A DNA stretch of 15,252 nucleotides from Saprospiraceae bacterium (GCA_017995875.1 JAGOIB010000030.1:1-15252); one strand, 5' to 3'. Counted from the first letter of the stretch, positions 1 through 7,261 are shown. The notes: a model not told the origin generated them from the letters alone. A program made the numbers and translations.

Positions 1-1011
1 CAGGGAAGCATTACGGGTGGATTTGAATATTTTCATGAAAACTATAATTTCAGTACGTATGAAACACTGGATGGTGGAGAAGCAGGGGACACATTAACTT
101 TTAACAAAGAATCAAGATCGTATATCAATGCATTTGTGCAATCGGAATGGACCTTTGGGCAAAAATGGTTTTTGTTTGGTGGACTTTCCCTTGCATCAAG
201 TCGTTTGGCTCAATTTAACCAGACAGTGCAGGAGTCGGTTGATTTCTTTCCCACCATTGGCATCAATTATGCCATTCTTCCAACTATTTCCATTGCAGGG
301 TCCTTGAGTCGTGGTTATTCTTCATTATCCCTGGAGGATATTTTAGATGCAGAAGGTTATATCAATTATGATATCGTACCGGAAACCGGATGGAGCAGGG
401 AGATAAGTTTTAAAGCAGGAAAGCCAAATTCCACTTTTGTAAAACTATCATTGTTTAGCATGAATATTGAAAACACGGTGATCACCAAACGTATTCAGGA
501 TGATATTTTTATGAAACTCAACGGAGGCAGTAGCCTGCATGAAGGTATAGAATTGGAATACAAGTGGACATTTTCTTCCGGTCTGATTTCATTGGAAGGA
601 GCATATACATTTGGACATTACACGTTTGATGAGTTTGTCGAAGCTGGAGTCGATCATGGTGGAAATCAATTGCCGGGTTCACCCTTGCATCATACGTTTA
701 GCCGGCTAAACTTTCTTCCCTCTGAAAAATTGAATATGCATATAGATCATCAATGGGTTTCAGAAGTGTTTCTGAATGATGCCAATACTATAACGGGAAA
801 TGGGTATCAACTATGGAATATGGGAGCGAGTTACTTGTTTGCCATGGGAAGCCGATGGGATGGATCTGTTTCATGCAATATCCATAATATTTTTAATGTC
901 GATTATGCATCGATGTACCAGATCAATGCTCCGGGTGCACAGCCAAGGTATTATTATCCTGGCAAGCCATTTTCTGTCTACCTGAATTTTATGGTTACAC
1001 ACAAGCTATAG
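1..1011 (+). CDS. TonB-dependent receptor, C-terminal part (5' end cut by window)
   Basis: The frame is open from base 1, so about 336 codons of a longer gene are visible; family members usually have 650-800 residues. What remains is the outer-membrane beta-barrel: alternating hydrophobic/polar strands with many aromatic residues, the stretch SRGYSSLSLEDIL, and a terminal strand GKPFSVYLNFMVTHKL, preceded by HNIFNVDYASMYQ, which resembles the NLFNxxY motif near the end of TonB receptors. Such proteins import siderophores, cobalamin or other large ligands using TonB energy; the substrate cannot be told because plug and TonB box lie outside the window. The ligand region is unknown, so a siderophore or metal receptor is only a guess. 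A GTG at 136 is an internal codon, not a start. The next gene begins 119 bases downstream. Confidence 0.85.
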   Translation, partial: QGSITGGFEYFHENYNFSTYETLDGGEAGDTLTFNKESRSYINAFVQSEWTFGQKWFLFGGLSLASSRLAQFNQTVQESVDFFPTIGINYAILPTISIAGSLSRGYSSLSLEDILDAEGYINYDIVPETGWSREISFKAGKPNSTFVKLSLFSMNIENTVITKRIQDDIFMKLNGGSSLHEGIELEYKWTFSSGLISLEGAYTFGHYTFDEFVEAGVDHGGNQLPGSPLHHTFSRLNFLPSEKLNMHIDHQWVSEVFLNDANTITGNGYQLWNMGASYLFAMGSRWDGSVSCNIHNIFNVDYASMYQINAPGAQPRYYYPGKPFSVYLNFMVTHKL

Positions 1012-1099
1012 GATTTTTAATACGTTTTGATTGTCAAAGACTTCAATGGGAAATCAGGATTTCCTTTAATTATGATTTCAAAAAATCAATTATTGGAAG

Positions 1100-1107
1100 C
1101 ATCTTTG
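1100..1107 (+). promoter_or_regulatory. Weak Bacteroidota-type -7 element upstream of the FKBP gene
   Basis: CATCTTTG differs by one base from TAnnTTTG. A TTTC at 1076-1079 lies 20 bases upstream where TTTG would be expected. The start codon is 23 bases downstream of the element. With one mismatch in each box this is only a candidate. Confidence 0.3.
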
Positions 1108-1130
1108 CGCCCCTAATCGTTACAAGTAAC

Positions 1131-1580
1131 ATGAAAATGAAATTACTGACCCTTTCTGTCCTGGCATGTTTATCATTGATCACATTTTGGTCCTGCGGCA
1201 AGGACGAACCGGAAGTTGATCAAAGACAACAGATCCGGAATTATATTGCAGATCATAATCTGCAGGCGGATTCCACTGCATCAGGACTCTTTTATGTCAT
1301 TGACGAGCCAGGCAATAGTGAGCATCCAACAGGTCTTGACGTCATCACGATCTCCTATACGGGTACGCTCCTCAATGGGGATGTATTTGATTCAAATCCA
1401 TCTTTTACATACCGTCTTGATCAGCTGATCCTGGGCTGGCGGGAAGGTATTCCCTTGTTTGGAAAGGGGGGAAAAGGCACCTTAATTATCCCATCTAATC
1501 TTGGTTATGGCAGTCAGGCGGTTGGGAGTATCCCGGCCAATTCTGTCCTGGTTTTTGATATTGAACTCTTTGATTTTTAA
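1131..1580 (+). CDS. FKBP-type peptidyl-prolyl cis-trans isomerase, lipoprotein
   Basis: A 149-residue protein. Residues 1-21 form a lipoprotein signal peptide with C22 as the lipidation site (FWSC, a loose lipobox). The acidic stretch GKDEPE follows directly, resembling the lipoprotein export signal that sends Bacteroidota lipoproteins to the cell surface. Residues about 70-149 are a single FKBP domain with the usual pocket residues: Y76 in ISYTG, F86-D87 in VFD, W103 in the GWREGI motif, Y126 in LGYG, and F142 in the last strand. The protein should catalyse proline isomerisation during folding of envelope proteins. It is a one-domain form with a short 30-45 residue linker. ATGAAAATGAAA offers two starts (1131 and 1137); the first is used. 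A terminator follows, so the gene is probably monocistronic. Confidence 0.9.
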   Translation: MKMKLLTLSVLACLSLITFWSCGKDEPEVDQRQQIRNYIADHNLQADSTASGLFYVIDEPGNSEHPTGLDVITISYTGTLLNGDVFDSNPSFTYRLDQLILGWREGIPLFGKGGKGTLIIPSNLGYGSQAVGSIPANSVLVFDIELFDF

Positions 1581-1606
1581 GGGAGTTGCTCTGATTTTAC
1601 AGCATC

Positions 1607-1642
1607 GTTTATGGTAGGAAGCCTGCCGTAAACCTTTATTTT
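1607..1642 (+). terminator. Intrinsic terminator after the FKBP gene
   Basis: A 12-pair stem (1607-1618 with 1622-1633), complete if two U-G pairs are allowed, closes a three-base AAG loop. It is followed by CTTTATTTT. It starts 26 bases after the FKBP stop and reads in the same direction, separating this gene from the DUF4197 gene. Confidence 0.75.
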
Positions 1643-1708
1643 GGTTAAGTTCTCGTTAATTAACCCTCTTTGCTGTTCCGTAAATCGGTTTTTTGCGTTA
1701 TTACACCT

Positions 1709-2452
1709 ATGATGAAAATAAATCCGTTACACATTAAAATCGCCATGTTCCTATTGGTGAGTATTGGCTTGTTTCCAAATGCAGGTCATGCCCAATTCAA
1801 AGATTTACTCAATAAGGCCACAAAGGCTGTATCACCTATTGCAGAGGGTGATGTCAGCATGGGTTTAAAGCAGGCTCTCGAATTTGGCGTCAATGAAGCT
1901 GTAGACAAATTGTCAGCGACAAATGGCTATCTGGACAGTCCTTATAAAATCATCATTCCTGAGGAAGCGAAGTATATCATCTCTAAAGTCAAAATGGTAC
2001 CCGGTTTTCAGGATGTCGAACAGCAATTGATTGACAAGATGAATAAGGCTGCAGAAATCGCTGCTAAAAAAGCCACTCCTATCTTTGTTGATGCAATTAC
2101 ATCCCTGACCATAAGTGATGCAATGAACATCCTGCTGGGTGAGAAAAATGCAGCTACTACCTATTTGTCAACCCAAACACGTCCGGCATTGTATACCACC
2201 TTTCTCCCGGTCATTCAATCATCCCTCGATGAAGTCAATGCTCGTGAATATTGGAAGACAGTCATCAATGCATACAACAATATCCCATTCGTCAAGAAAG
2301 CGAATCCGAATCTTGATGATTATGTCAACAATAAAGCACTCGATGGATTGTTTAGTCTCATTGAAGTGAAGGAAGCAAAAATAAGGGAAGATCAATCACA
2401 GCGTACCACCGACCTGCTCAGGAAAGTTTTTGCCCAACAGGATAAGGGGTAA
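1709..2452 (+). CDS. DUF4197 family secreted protein
   Basis: A 247-residue protein with a signal peptide (hydrophobic run IAMFLLVSIGLF, cleavage likely after GHA, before QFKDLL). The mature part is almost all alpha-helical and matches my recollection of the DUF4197 family: the opening FKDLLNKATKAV, the ALEFGVNEAVDKLSATNGYLDSPYKI segment, ISDAMNILLGEKNAATTYL, and a C-terminal YVNNKALDGLFSLIEVKEAKIR segment. The family is found as periplasmic or outer-membrane-associated protein in many Gram-negative bacteria; its biochemical role is not known to me. The open frame extends upstream to a TTG at 1670, but that adds a polar stretch before the signal peptide, so ATG 1709 or the adjacent ATG 1712 is preferred. 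It converges with the transporter gene, with only four bases between the stop codons. Confidence 0.85.
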   Translation: MMKINPLHIKIAMFLLVSIGLFPNAGHAQFKDLLNKATKAVSPIAEGDVSMGLKQALEFGVNEAVDKLSATNGYLDSPYKIIIPEEAKYIISKVKMVPGFQDVEQQLIDKMNKAAEIAAKKATPIFVDAITSLTISDAMNILLGEKNAATTYLSTQTRPALYTTFLPVIQSSLDEVNAREYWKTVINAYNNIPFVKKANPNLDDYVNNKALDGLFSLIEVKEAKIREDQSQRTTDLLRKVFAQQDKG

Positions 2453-2456
2453 ACAT

Positions 2457-3311
2457 TTAGGTAGGAACAGATCTTGATTCCAATCTTTTAAGAAATAACA
2501 TTCTTGCAGCGAGTGTCGTCAGGATGATCACGCCTCCGATTACCGACCAAACAGAAGGTGCTTCTCCATACCAGATCAATACCCAAACAGGATTGAAGAT
2601 GGGTTCTATCATCGCAATGAGTGAACTTTCGACTGCAGGAATCCTACGCTGTCCGTATGTGAATAGCAGAAATCCAATACCGATCTGTATCAATCCCAGA
2701 AACGCAAGCATGAGATGTTCTGTTCCGGTGGCGGCAGGTGATTTGATAAAGAATGGTAAAGTGATCAGCACCACCCAGATATTTCCAAGCAGTATTCCAC
2801 TCATTTGTTGCGATCGGTTACTGAAACGCAATGACAAAAGCATACCTGCAGAAAAGAAGCCTGAGAGCAATGCAATTCCATCGCCTTGCCAATGATGACC
2901 TGTGCCTTTTTGTTCAAACAAGAAAAAGGATAGACCCATAATGCATAACACGACTGTTATGATGTTATACCGCTTCATCCGGATCCCAAGGATTCTGGGT
3001 TCAATGACAAGTACGATCGCTGGTGCTATGTATTGAAGAAAAATCGCATTCGCTGCAGTAGTCAGTTTGGTCGACGTAACAAAGCAAATCAACAACGGGG
3101 CATAAAACAAACTGATCAATACAGCCCTCTTATCAATCCGCAATGCTTCCTGCCTGAAAACCAAAAGGAATAGAATGCCTGCATACATACTCCGATAGCA
3201 TAGTATCGTAAAGGCATCCTGATGTATGAGCTTGATCAATACACCTGATGTACTCCAGATAAGCGCTGCCACCACTGTTGCAAGTATCCCCCGGGTATGT
3301 TGCTCTTTCAT
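2457..3311 (-). CDS. EamA/DMT-superfamily transporter
   Basis: A 284-residue inner-membrane protein with ten predicted hydrophobic helices (roughly 7-28, 33-53, 64-84, 90-107, 115-131, 144-162, 169-188, 199-219, 226-248, 252-272), arranged as two repeated five-helix EamA halves. Typical signatures are LIWSTSGVLIK in helix 1, TAANAIFLQYIAPAIVLV at the end of the first half, and SSLIAMIEPIFNPVWV followed by GE and a GG in the last helices. Relatives export amino acids, metabolites or drugs; the substrate is not predictable. The end of the gene nearly touches the convergent DUF4197 gene, leaving no room for separate terminators between them. A palindromic TAAATTTA lies just upstream of the start, then heptamer tract A. 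Confidence 0.85.
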   Translation of the reverse strand: MKEQHTRGILATVVAALIWSTSGVLIKLIHQDAFTILCYRSMYAGILFLLVFRQEALRIDKRAVLISLFYAPLLICFVTSTKLTTAANAIFLQYIAPAIVLVIEPRILGIRMKRYNIITVVLCIMGLSFFLFEQKGTGHHWQGDGIALLSGFFSAGMLLSLRFSNRSQQMSGILLGNIWVVLITLPFFIKSPAATGTEHLMLAFLGLIQIGIGFLLFTYGQRRIPAVESSLIAMIEPIFNPVWVLIWYGEAPSVWSVIGGVIILTTLAARMLFLKRLESRSVPT

Positions 3312-3319
3312 TGGATAAA

Positions 3320-3375
3320 TTTAGACGTCAGATGCCAGATGTCAGATGCCAGACTCCAGATGTAAGATGTCAGAC
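3320..3375 (+). repeat. Heptamer repeat tract A (GTCAGAT-type)
   Basis: Eight consecutive 7-base units, the first degenerate; from 3327 the units are GTCAGAT, GCCAGAT, GTCAGAT, GCCAGAC, TCCAGAT, GTAAGAT, GTCAGAC. The period is exact with no insertions, while the bases vary. The consensus reads on the plus strand. It sits directly upstream of the EamA transporter start (minus strand). Confidence 0.8.
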
Positions 3376-3381
3376 TTCGCT

Positions 3382-3405
3382 TTTTGAAGTTTCCAAACTT
3401 CAAAA
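3382..3405. repeat. Perfect 11-base inverted repeat with CC centre
   Basis: TTTTGAAGTTT at 3382-3392 is followed by CC and its exact reverse complement at 3395-3405. No T run follows on either strand beyond the arms, so it does not look like a standard terminator. It could be a binding site or part of the repeat-rich gap. Confidence 0.6.
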
Positions 3406-3442
3406 CAATATCTAAATCACAACTAGTGAACAATCATTTGTT

Positions 3443-3459
3443 GGCGGTCTCTGACCGCC
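3443..3459. repeat. GC-rich hairpin, 7-base stem
   Basis: GGCGGTC and GACCGCC flank a TCT loop, giving a perfect 7-pair stem of mostly G-C pairs. No T run follows on either strand. It lies in a gap that looks like a cluster of repetitive palindromic (REP-like) sequence; its presence elsewhere in the genome cannot be checked here. Confidence 0.6.
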
Positions 3460-3486
3460 TTGTAGTAATTCATCCCGGCCAACACG

Positions 3487-3530
3487 TTTTTGTATGGTCG
3501 GGTGCAACATGACCCTACAAAAATCGACCA
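3487..3530. repeat. Interleaved inverted repeats (possible pseudoknot or alternative hairpins)
   Basis: TTTTTGTA (3487-3494) is complementary to TACAAAAA (3516-3523), and TGGTCG (3495-3500) is complementary to CGACCA (3525-3530). The order is a, b, a', b', so the two stems either exclude each other as simple hairpins or form a pseudoknot. A short GGGT/ACCC pair (3500-3503, 3512-3515) can extend the first. Confidence 0.5.
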
Positions 3531-3545
3531 TCACCCATATTATTG

Positions 3546-3622
3546 ACTGCAGACTACCAACTGCTGACTGATTACTGCCCACTGTTAACTGCTAACTTCT
3601 AGTTGCTAACTTCTAACTTAAA
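3546..3622 (-). repeat. Heptamer repeat tract B (GTTAGCA-type), running into the 3' end of a gene
   Basis: Eleven units of exactly 7 bases, seen on the plus strand as variants of ACTGCTA (for example ACTGCTG, ACTGATT, ACTGTTA, ACTTCTA, GTTGCTA). On the minus strand these rotate to GTTAGCA or GTCAGCA. Units from 3602 to 3622 lie inside the membrane-protein gene and encode its last residues FKLEVSN; the stop codon at 3599-3601 is also inside the tract. Confidence 0.8.
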
Positions 3623-5230
3623 TTCTTTCCATTCTGATCCATCCTGGTAGATAATAACACTGCCTTCCGGAAATTGCTTGAACGTAACCTGGTATGGATA
3701 ATCAAGTATCTCAGCTTTGTAATACTCATTTTCATAGCTACTTGCACCAATGCCATCGCGATGCCACCAGTTGCCCCATTGATGGAAAGTCACCTTGAGC
3801 TGCATAGGTCCTGTCTGTTCCACTTTCACGCCATCCTCTGGTGTGGTCATGTTGTATTGGAATATGTCAAACATAATCCCTGTATTAGGCTTTGGTGTTT
3901 GCTGGTCGATCAATTCATCTATTCCTGATGGCTCAGCATAGATCGAGGCCATCACGATCCCGTTAAGATTGTCAGGGCTGTTTAGGATAAATACATGACT
4001 TGCATTATTCCATCGGTAAGTATCTTTCAAATGTTGCAATACCTCTGTAGATTCCTTCCAGTATCGATTTGTTTTTTGTTGGAAATATAGATTCACCACT
4101 AGAAGTATTATCGTCAGGGTCCAACTTATCCATTTTGGCGATTTATACAATAACATGACAGCGGGAAGCATTAAGAATGCGAGTGGCAAATAGCTGTACC
4201 TGTCATTCATGCCGATATGAAGATGGTAAAAGAAGATATTGGAGACTGGCAATACATATAACATGGAGGCTACCGTTCCAAAAAATACCAGGTGCCAGCG
4301 TGGTGCAATTTTTTTAACCCGTATGAGGTACAGGATACAAACGGAGAGGCAAAGTACTAGAAGGAAGAAAGTCAGTTCAGCAGAAGAAAGGATGTTGTCA
4401 AACAACAGACTTTTTGTTTTGAAGGAAAAAAACCTGGCTTCGAACACATGTTTAACCAGGTATTTTACTTCGGCAGACATCATGCCGATGATATCCATTT
4501 TCAAATGTGTCTTACTCCCATAATGGCCGACCACAGTGCCTATCGTCAGTTTGTTAAACACAATATATCCGGCCAGGAGACCCCACATACACGATGCTAC
4601 TTTGGCTGAACGCTGGATGATACGTTTGCCTGATGAAAATGCTAAGGCTTCTATCACGAGTAGTATAGTGATCAGTGCCGGAGTAATAAATGAAATCTCA
4701 AGGAGAAATAAGGAAAGTGTGTAGAACAGCAACACAGTCCAAAAAGCACTTCGCTGACCGGTTTCAATATATTTAGGTAGGACCAGTAATACACCCAATA
4801 CAGCAGACAACGATAACAGGTAATGAACGCAGACCTTCCAAACAACAGGCTCCACATTATATGGATGAATGAGAAACAGGACACACCAACCAGCTGCAAA
4901 TAATTCAGGCAGTTGAATTTTCCATCGACCGGTTAATTGAAGTAACCATTTGTATAGCAGCCAACCATTGAAAGCATGCAGGCTGCAAAAGATCAGATAC
5001 CAGGGCAGGCCCTGAATATGAAAAATGGAATAGATCGAATAGAAGAAGAAATGCAATACCTGATGATTGCCTTTATAACCAAAGGAATGCCACACATCGG
5101 AAAAGCTGCCAAGGTTGTACACCCGTTGCCATCCTACAAAATCATAAACAAATCCTGCTCCTATGGTTGGGAAATAGGTGATCAATGTGATCAGCAGAAA
5201 CGCTGGGAAAATCAGCCTGGATGATTTCAT
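3599..5230 (-). CDS. Polytopic membrane protein, possibly GT-C glycosyltransferase-like
   Basis: A 543-residue protein I do not recognise with certainty. About ten to twelve hydrophobic helices fill residues 5-395, followed by a soluble tail of about 140 residues rich in Trp and Tyr. The first helix and loop (ITYFPTIGAGFVYDFVGWQ) recall GT-C enzymes of the TMTC or ArnT/GT39 type, which carry an acidic residue (here D30) in the first periplasmic loop. The usual second acidic residue beside it is replaced by F, so catalytic activity is doubtful. The dense aromatic loops and the NDRYSYLPLAFLMLP segment (late helices, where such proteins often have RYxYLP) support the comparison. The start ATG overlaps the stop of the metalloprotease gene (ATGA), implying coupled translation. 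The last seven residues come from heptamer tract B. Confidence 0.7.
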   Translation of the reverse strand: MKSSRLIFPAFLLITLITYFPTIGAGFVYDFVGWQRVYNLGSFSDVWHSFGYKGNHQVLHFFFYSIYSIFHIQGLPWYLIFCSLHAFNGWLLYKWLLQLTGRWKIQLPELFAAGWCVLFLIHPYNVEPVVWKVCVHYLLSLSAVLGVLLVLPKYIETGQRSAFWTVLLFYTLSLFLLEISFITPALITILLVIEALAFSSGKRIIQRSAKVASCMWGLLAGYIVFNKLTIGTVVGHYGSKTHLKMDIIGMMSAEVKYLVKHVFEARFFSFKTKSLLFDNILSSAELTFFLLVLCLSVCILYLIRVKKIAPRWHLVFFGTVASMLYVLPVSNIFFYHLHIGMNDRYSYLPLAFLMLPAVMLLYKSPKWISWTLTIILLVVNLYFQQKTNRYWKESTEVLQHLKDTYRWNNASHVFILNSPDNLNGIVMASIYAEPSGIDELIDQQTPKPNTGIMFDIFQYNMTTPEDGVKVEQTGPMQLKVTFHQWGNWWHRDGIGASSYENEYYKAEILDYPYQVTFKQFPEGSVIIYQDGSEWKEFKLEVSN

Positions 5231-6468
5231 GGCTGTTTACGCAATGGTTGAGGGGTGTTTTCAATAAGCCCACCTTCCATGATGGACAAGCTTCCAATGT
5301 GCTTTCCTTCTTTGACCAATTCAATACCGCCCCATGTCCCGTTGCAGGAATTGTGGAGTTTACCAGCTGAGAGAATAATGAGTTTGCCGCCGGGAAATAT
5401 TTTTATGGTAGCACCTTCCGGCATCGAAACCCTGCAACCGATTTCCAGGATGCCGCCTGCTGCAATAATAACATTGCCTTCGAGATCTGCACTACCTTCC
5501 CAGCGAACGCTATCACTGACGGTGATCGTGGCACTTGTATCTAATACGCACCATCTTGGCTCGAGAACATTACGTTGAATGGATCCAAGCCTTGTCATGT
5601 TCATTAGTATTTTTCCGATCTGGCAAGGAGTGAGGGCGCCCATATGGGCATTGTAATCCATCATATTGTTGGAATACAATGAATCGCAGGGAGGTGTCTC
5701 GGTGATATTCCAGCAATTGGGATGCGCTGGTGTGTCATCACATCCATCATGTCCTCCCCATGTATGTGCTAAGCCAAGGGAATGTGCAATCTCATGATTG
5801 GTGATACCCCGTAGTCCCCATACATTGGGCCGCTCATGCCATCGGCCAAAAATCTTAACCGAACTACCCAAAGAAATCCCTGAAGCATCAGGTCTGTAGG
5901 TTGGCGACTTAATGCTATCCAATTGGTGTGTTTGGAGAAATATATTCATCACGGAATCATCACGGATAGCATATTTTTCAATGACACGCATGTCACTGAT
6001 GTTTCGTTCTCTTCCAGTCTTTACGGCATAGCACAATTCATCATCGATATGATAGTACACACCATCATCGCCGGGCACAGATGGATCGGGTGAAATAACA
6101 TACCGGTATGGAATAGGGATGACAGGTGTTTCATTTCCATGTGGAAGAAACATCTTCATGTTTTTGTTTAGATTGTCATTAGCTGCAAACATCCAGTCTC
6201 TGGCATATGCAGCAGTTTCTTCTTCAGGCATATTGTACCGGCCATCCGTAGAATTCATAAAATGGATGTTGACACGTATGTATTTCATACGTATCAGCTC
6301 GGGATGGGCTACATATGATAATGGAGCATAGCAGGGACTGGTTTTGTCACTGGGCGTTGAACGTGGTAGCAAGACTATATCATCAGCCGTGGCGGGGCGT
6401 ACAATCATTTTCGGACTGCAGGCTGCAAGCATGACTATGCACAGCGAAGCTGTAACAAGTCTGTACAT
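5227..6468 (-). CDS. M43-type (pappalysin/cytophagalysin-like) metalloprotease lipoprotein
   Basis: A 413-residue protein. The signal peptide ends at lipobox LAAC (C17). The zinc-binding motif HEIAHSLGLAH covers H225 to H235 with catalytic E226, matching HExxHxxGxxH of metzincins; a Met-turn NMMDY follows at 268-272. Several cysteines nearby (C243, C252, C261, C282) may form disulphides. This arrangement fits family M43, secreted or surface proteases. From about 318 on, the tail (EGNVIIAAGGILEIGC, then PEGATIKIFPGGKLII, NGTWGGIEL, GGLIEN) resembles the first turns of a parallel beta-helix module of Saprospiraceae exported proteins, but the protein stops there and has no T9SS domain. No acidic stretch follows C17, so a periplasmic-face location is likely. 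The gene starts two bases after fabG and overlaps the next gene by four. Confidence 0.85.
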   Translation of the reverse strand: MYRLVTASLCIVMLAACSPKMIVRPATADDIVLLPRSTPSDKTSPCYAPLSYVAHPELIRMKYIRVNIHFMNSTDGRYNMPEEETAAYARDWMFAANDNLNKNMKMFLPHGNETPVIPIPYRYVISPDPSVPGDDGVYYHIDDELCYAVKTGRERNISDMRVIEKYAIRDDSVMNIFLQTHQLDSIKSPTYRPDASGISLGSSVKIFGRWHERPNVWGLRGITNHEIAHSLGLAHTWGGHDGCDDTPAHPNCWNITETPPCDSLYSNNMMDYNAHMGALTPCQIGKILMNMTRLGSIQRNVLEPRWCVLDTSATITVSDSVRWEGSADLEGNVIIAAGGILEIGCRVSMPEGATIKIFPGGKLIILSAGKLHNSCNGTWGGIELVKEGKHIGSLSIMEGGLIENTPQPLRKQP

Positions 6469-6470
6469 GA

Positions 6471-7217
6471 TCAGGTATTTAGACCTCCGCAGATACTGAT
6501 CGTCTGTCCTGTAATATAAGAGGACATATCCGATGCGAGAAAAACGGCAAGCCTGGCAACTTCTTCGGCTTTACCTAAGCGGCCCAATGGTACGTTAGAA
6601 AGAAAAGCTTTGCGTGTATTTTCATCAAGCTCTCCGGTCATATCAGATTCGATAAAGCCTGGCGCAATGACATTGCTCCTGATGTTACGCGATCCGATTT
6701 CTTTCGCAACAGATTTGCTGAAACCAACAATACCTGCTTTGGAAGCTGCATAATTGGCCTGTCCTGCATTGCCAAATAAACCAACCACAGAACTCAAATG
6801 AATAAGGGATCCTGATTTCTGCCGCAGCATGACCTTGATGCACTGCTTGGTCATATTAAAAACGGATTTCAGATTAGTATCGATGACACTGTCCCACTGC
6901 TCCTCATCCATACGAAGGAGAAGTGTATCGTTGGTGATGCCGGCATTATTGACCAGGATATCAATCCTGCCAAATTGTTCGAGGATGGATGGTACTAATG
7001 ATTCGGCATGAACATATGAGCTTGCATCTGAATAACAGGCAATGACATTTCGGCCTTTAGCTTTCCATTCAGCGGCAATTCCTTCTGCACGTTCGCGGGA
7101 AGAAAGGTATGTGAAGGCTACGGAAGCTCCTTCTGATGCAAATGCATCCACGATTGCTTTGCCTATTCCCCTGGATCCTCCGGTGACAATAGCAACTTTT
7201 CCTTCTAATGATAACAT
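6471..7217 (-). CDS. fabG: 3-oxoacyl-[acyl-carrier-protein] reductase
   Basis: A 248-residue classical short-chain dehydrogenase of the length typical for FabG, which reduces 3-oxoacyl-ACP with NADPH in fatty-acid elongation in the cytoplasm. Visible motifs: cofactor loop TGGSRGIG (12-19), NNAG (90-93), catalytic N115, S143, Y156 and K160 (in NAGQANYAASKAG), APGFIESDMT after the catalytic helix, and the C-terminal ITGQTISICGG. All catalytic residues are present. The NAGQANYAASK segment is typical of true FabG rather than other SDRs. It is the first gene of a minus-strand unit with the M43 protease two bases downstream. No other fatty-acid genes are adjacent. Confidence 0.93.
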   Translation of the reverse strand: MLSLEGKVAIVTGGSRGIGKAIVDAFASEGASVAFTYLSSRERAEGIAAEWKAKGRNVIACYSDASSYVHAESLVPSILEQFGRIDILVNNAGITNDTLLLRMDEEQWDSVIDTNLKSVFNMTKQCIKVMLRQKSGSLIHLSSVVGLFGNAGQANYAASKAGIVGFSKSVAKEIGSRNIRSNVIAPGFIESDMTGELDENTRKAFLSNVPLGRLGKAEEVARLAVFLASDMSSYITGQTISICGGLNT

Positions 7218-7245
7218 ATGTTCAATGGTTTGATATAATTCACTT

Positions 7246-7253
7246 CAAAAGTA
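7246..7253 (-). promoter_or_regulatory. Promoter -7 element for the fabG unit
   Basis: On the minus strand this is TACTTTTG, a full match to TAnnTTTG of Bacteroidota promoters. It lies 28 bases upstream of the fabG start. The -33 position shows no TTG and falls inside heptamer tract C, so the repeat may have replaced that box. Confidence 0.5.
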
Positions 7254-7261
7254 CGTAAAAT

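Noticed and set aside
1640..1672. TTTG at 1640-1643, 21 bases, CCTCTTTG as DUF4197 promoter
   Set aside because: Spacing fits but the TA of the -7 box is missing and the upstream box overlaps the FKBP terminator tail.
1670..1708. TTG 1670 as start of the DUF4197 gene
   Set aside because: It adds a polar stretch in front of a normal signal peptide; ATG 1709/1712 gives a standard N-terminus.
2524..2895. 123-codon open frame on the plus strand
   Set aside because: Lies wholly antisense to the EamA transporter gene, which has ten helices and clear family signatures.
3382..3405. Terminator for the membrane-protein gene
   Set aside because: The stem is perfect, but reading along the minus strand no T run follows.
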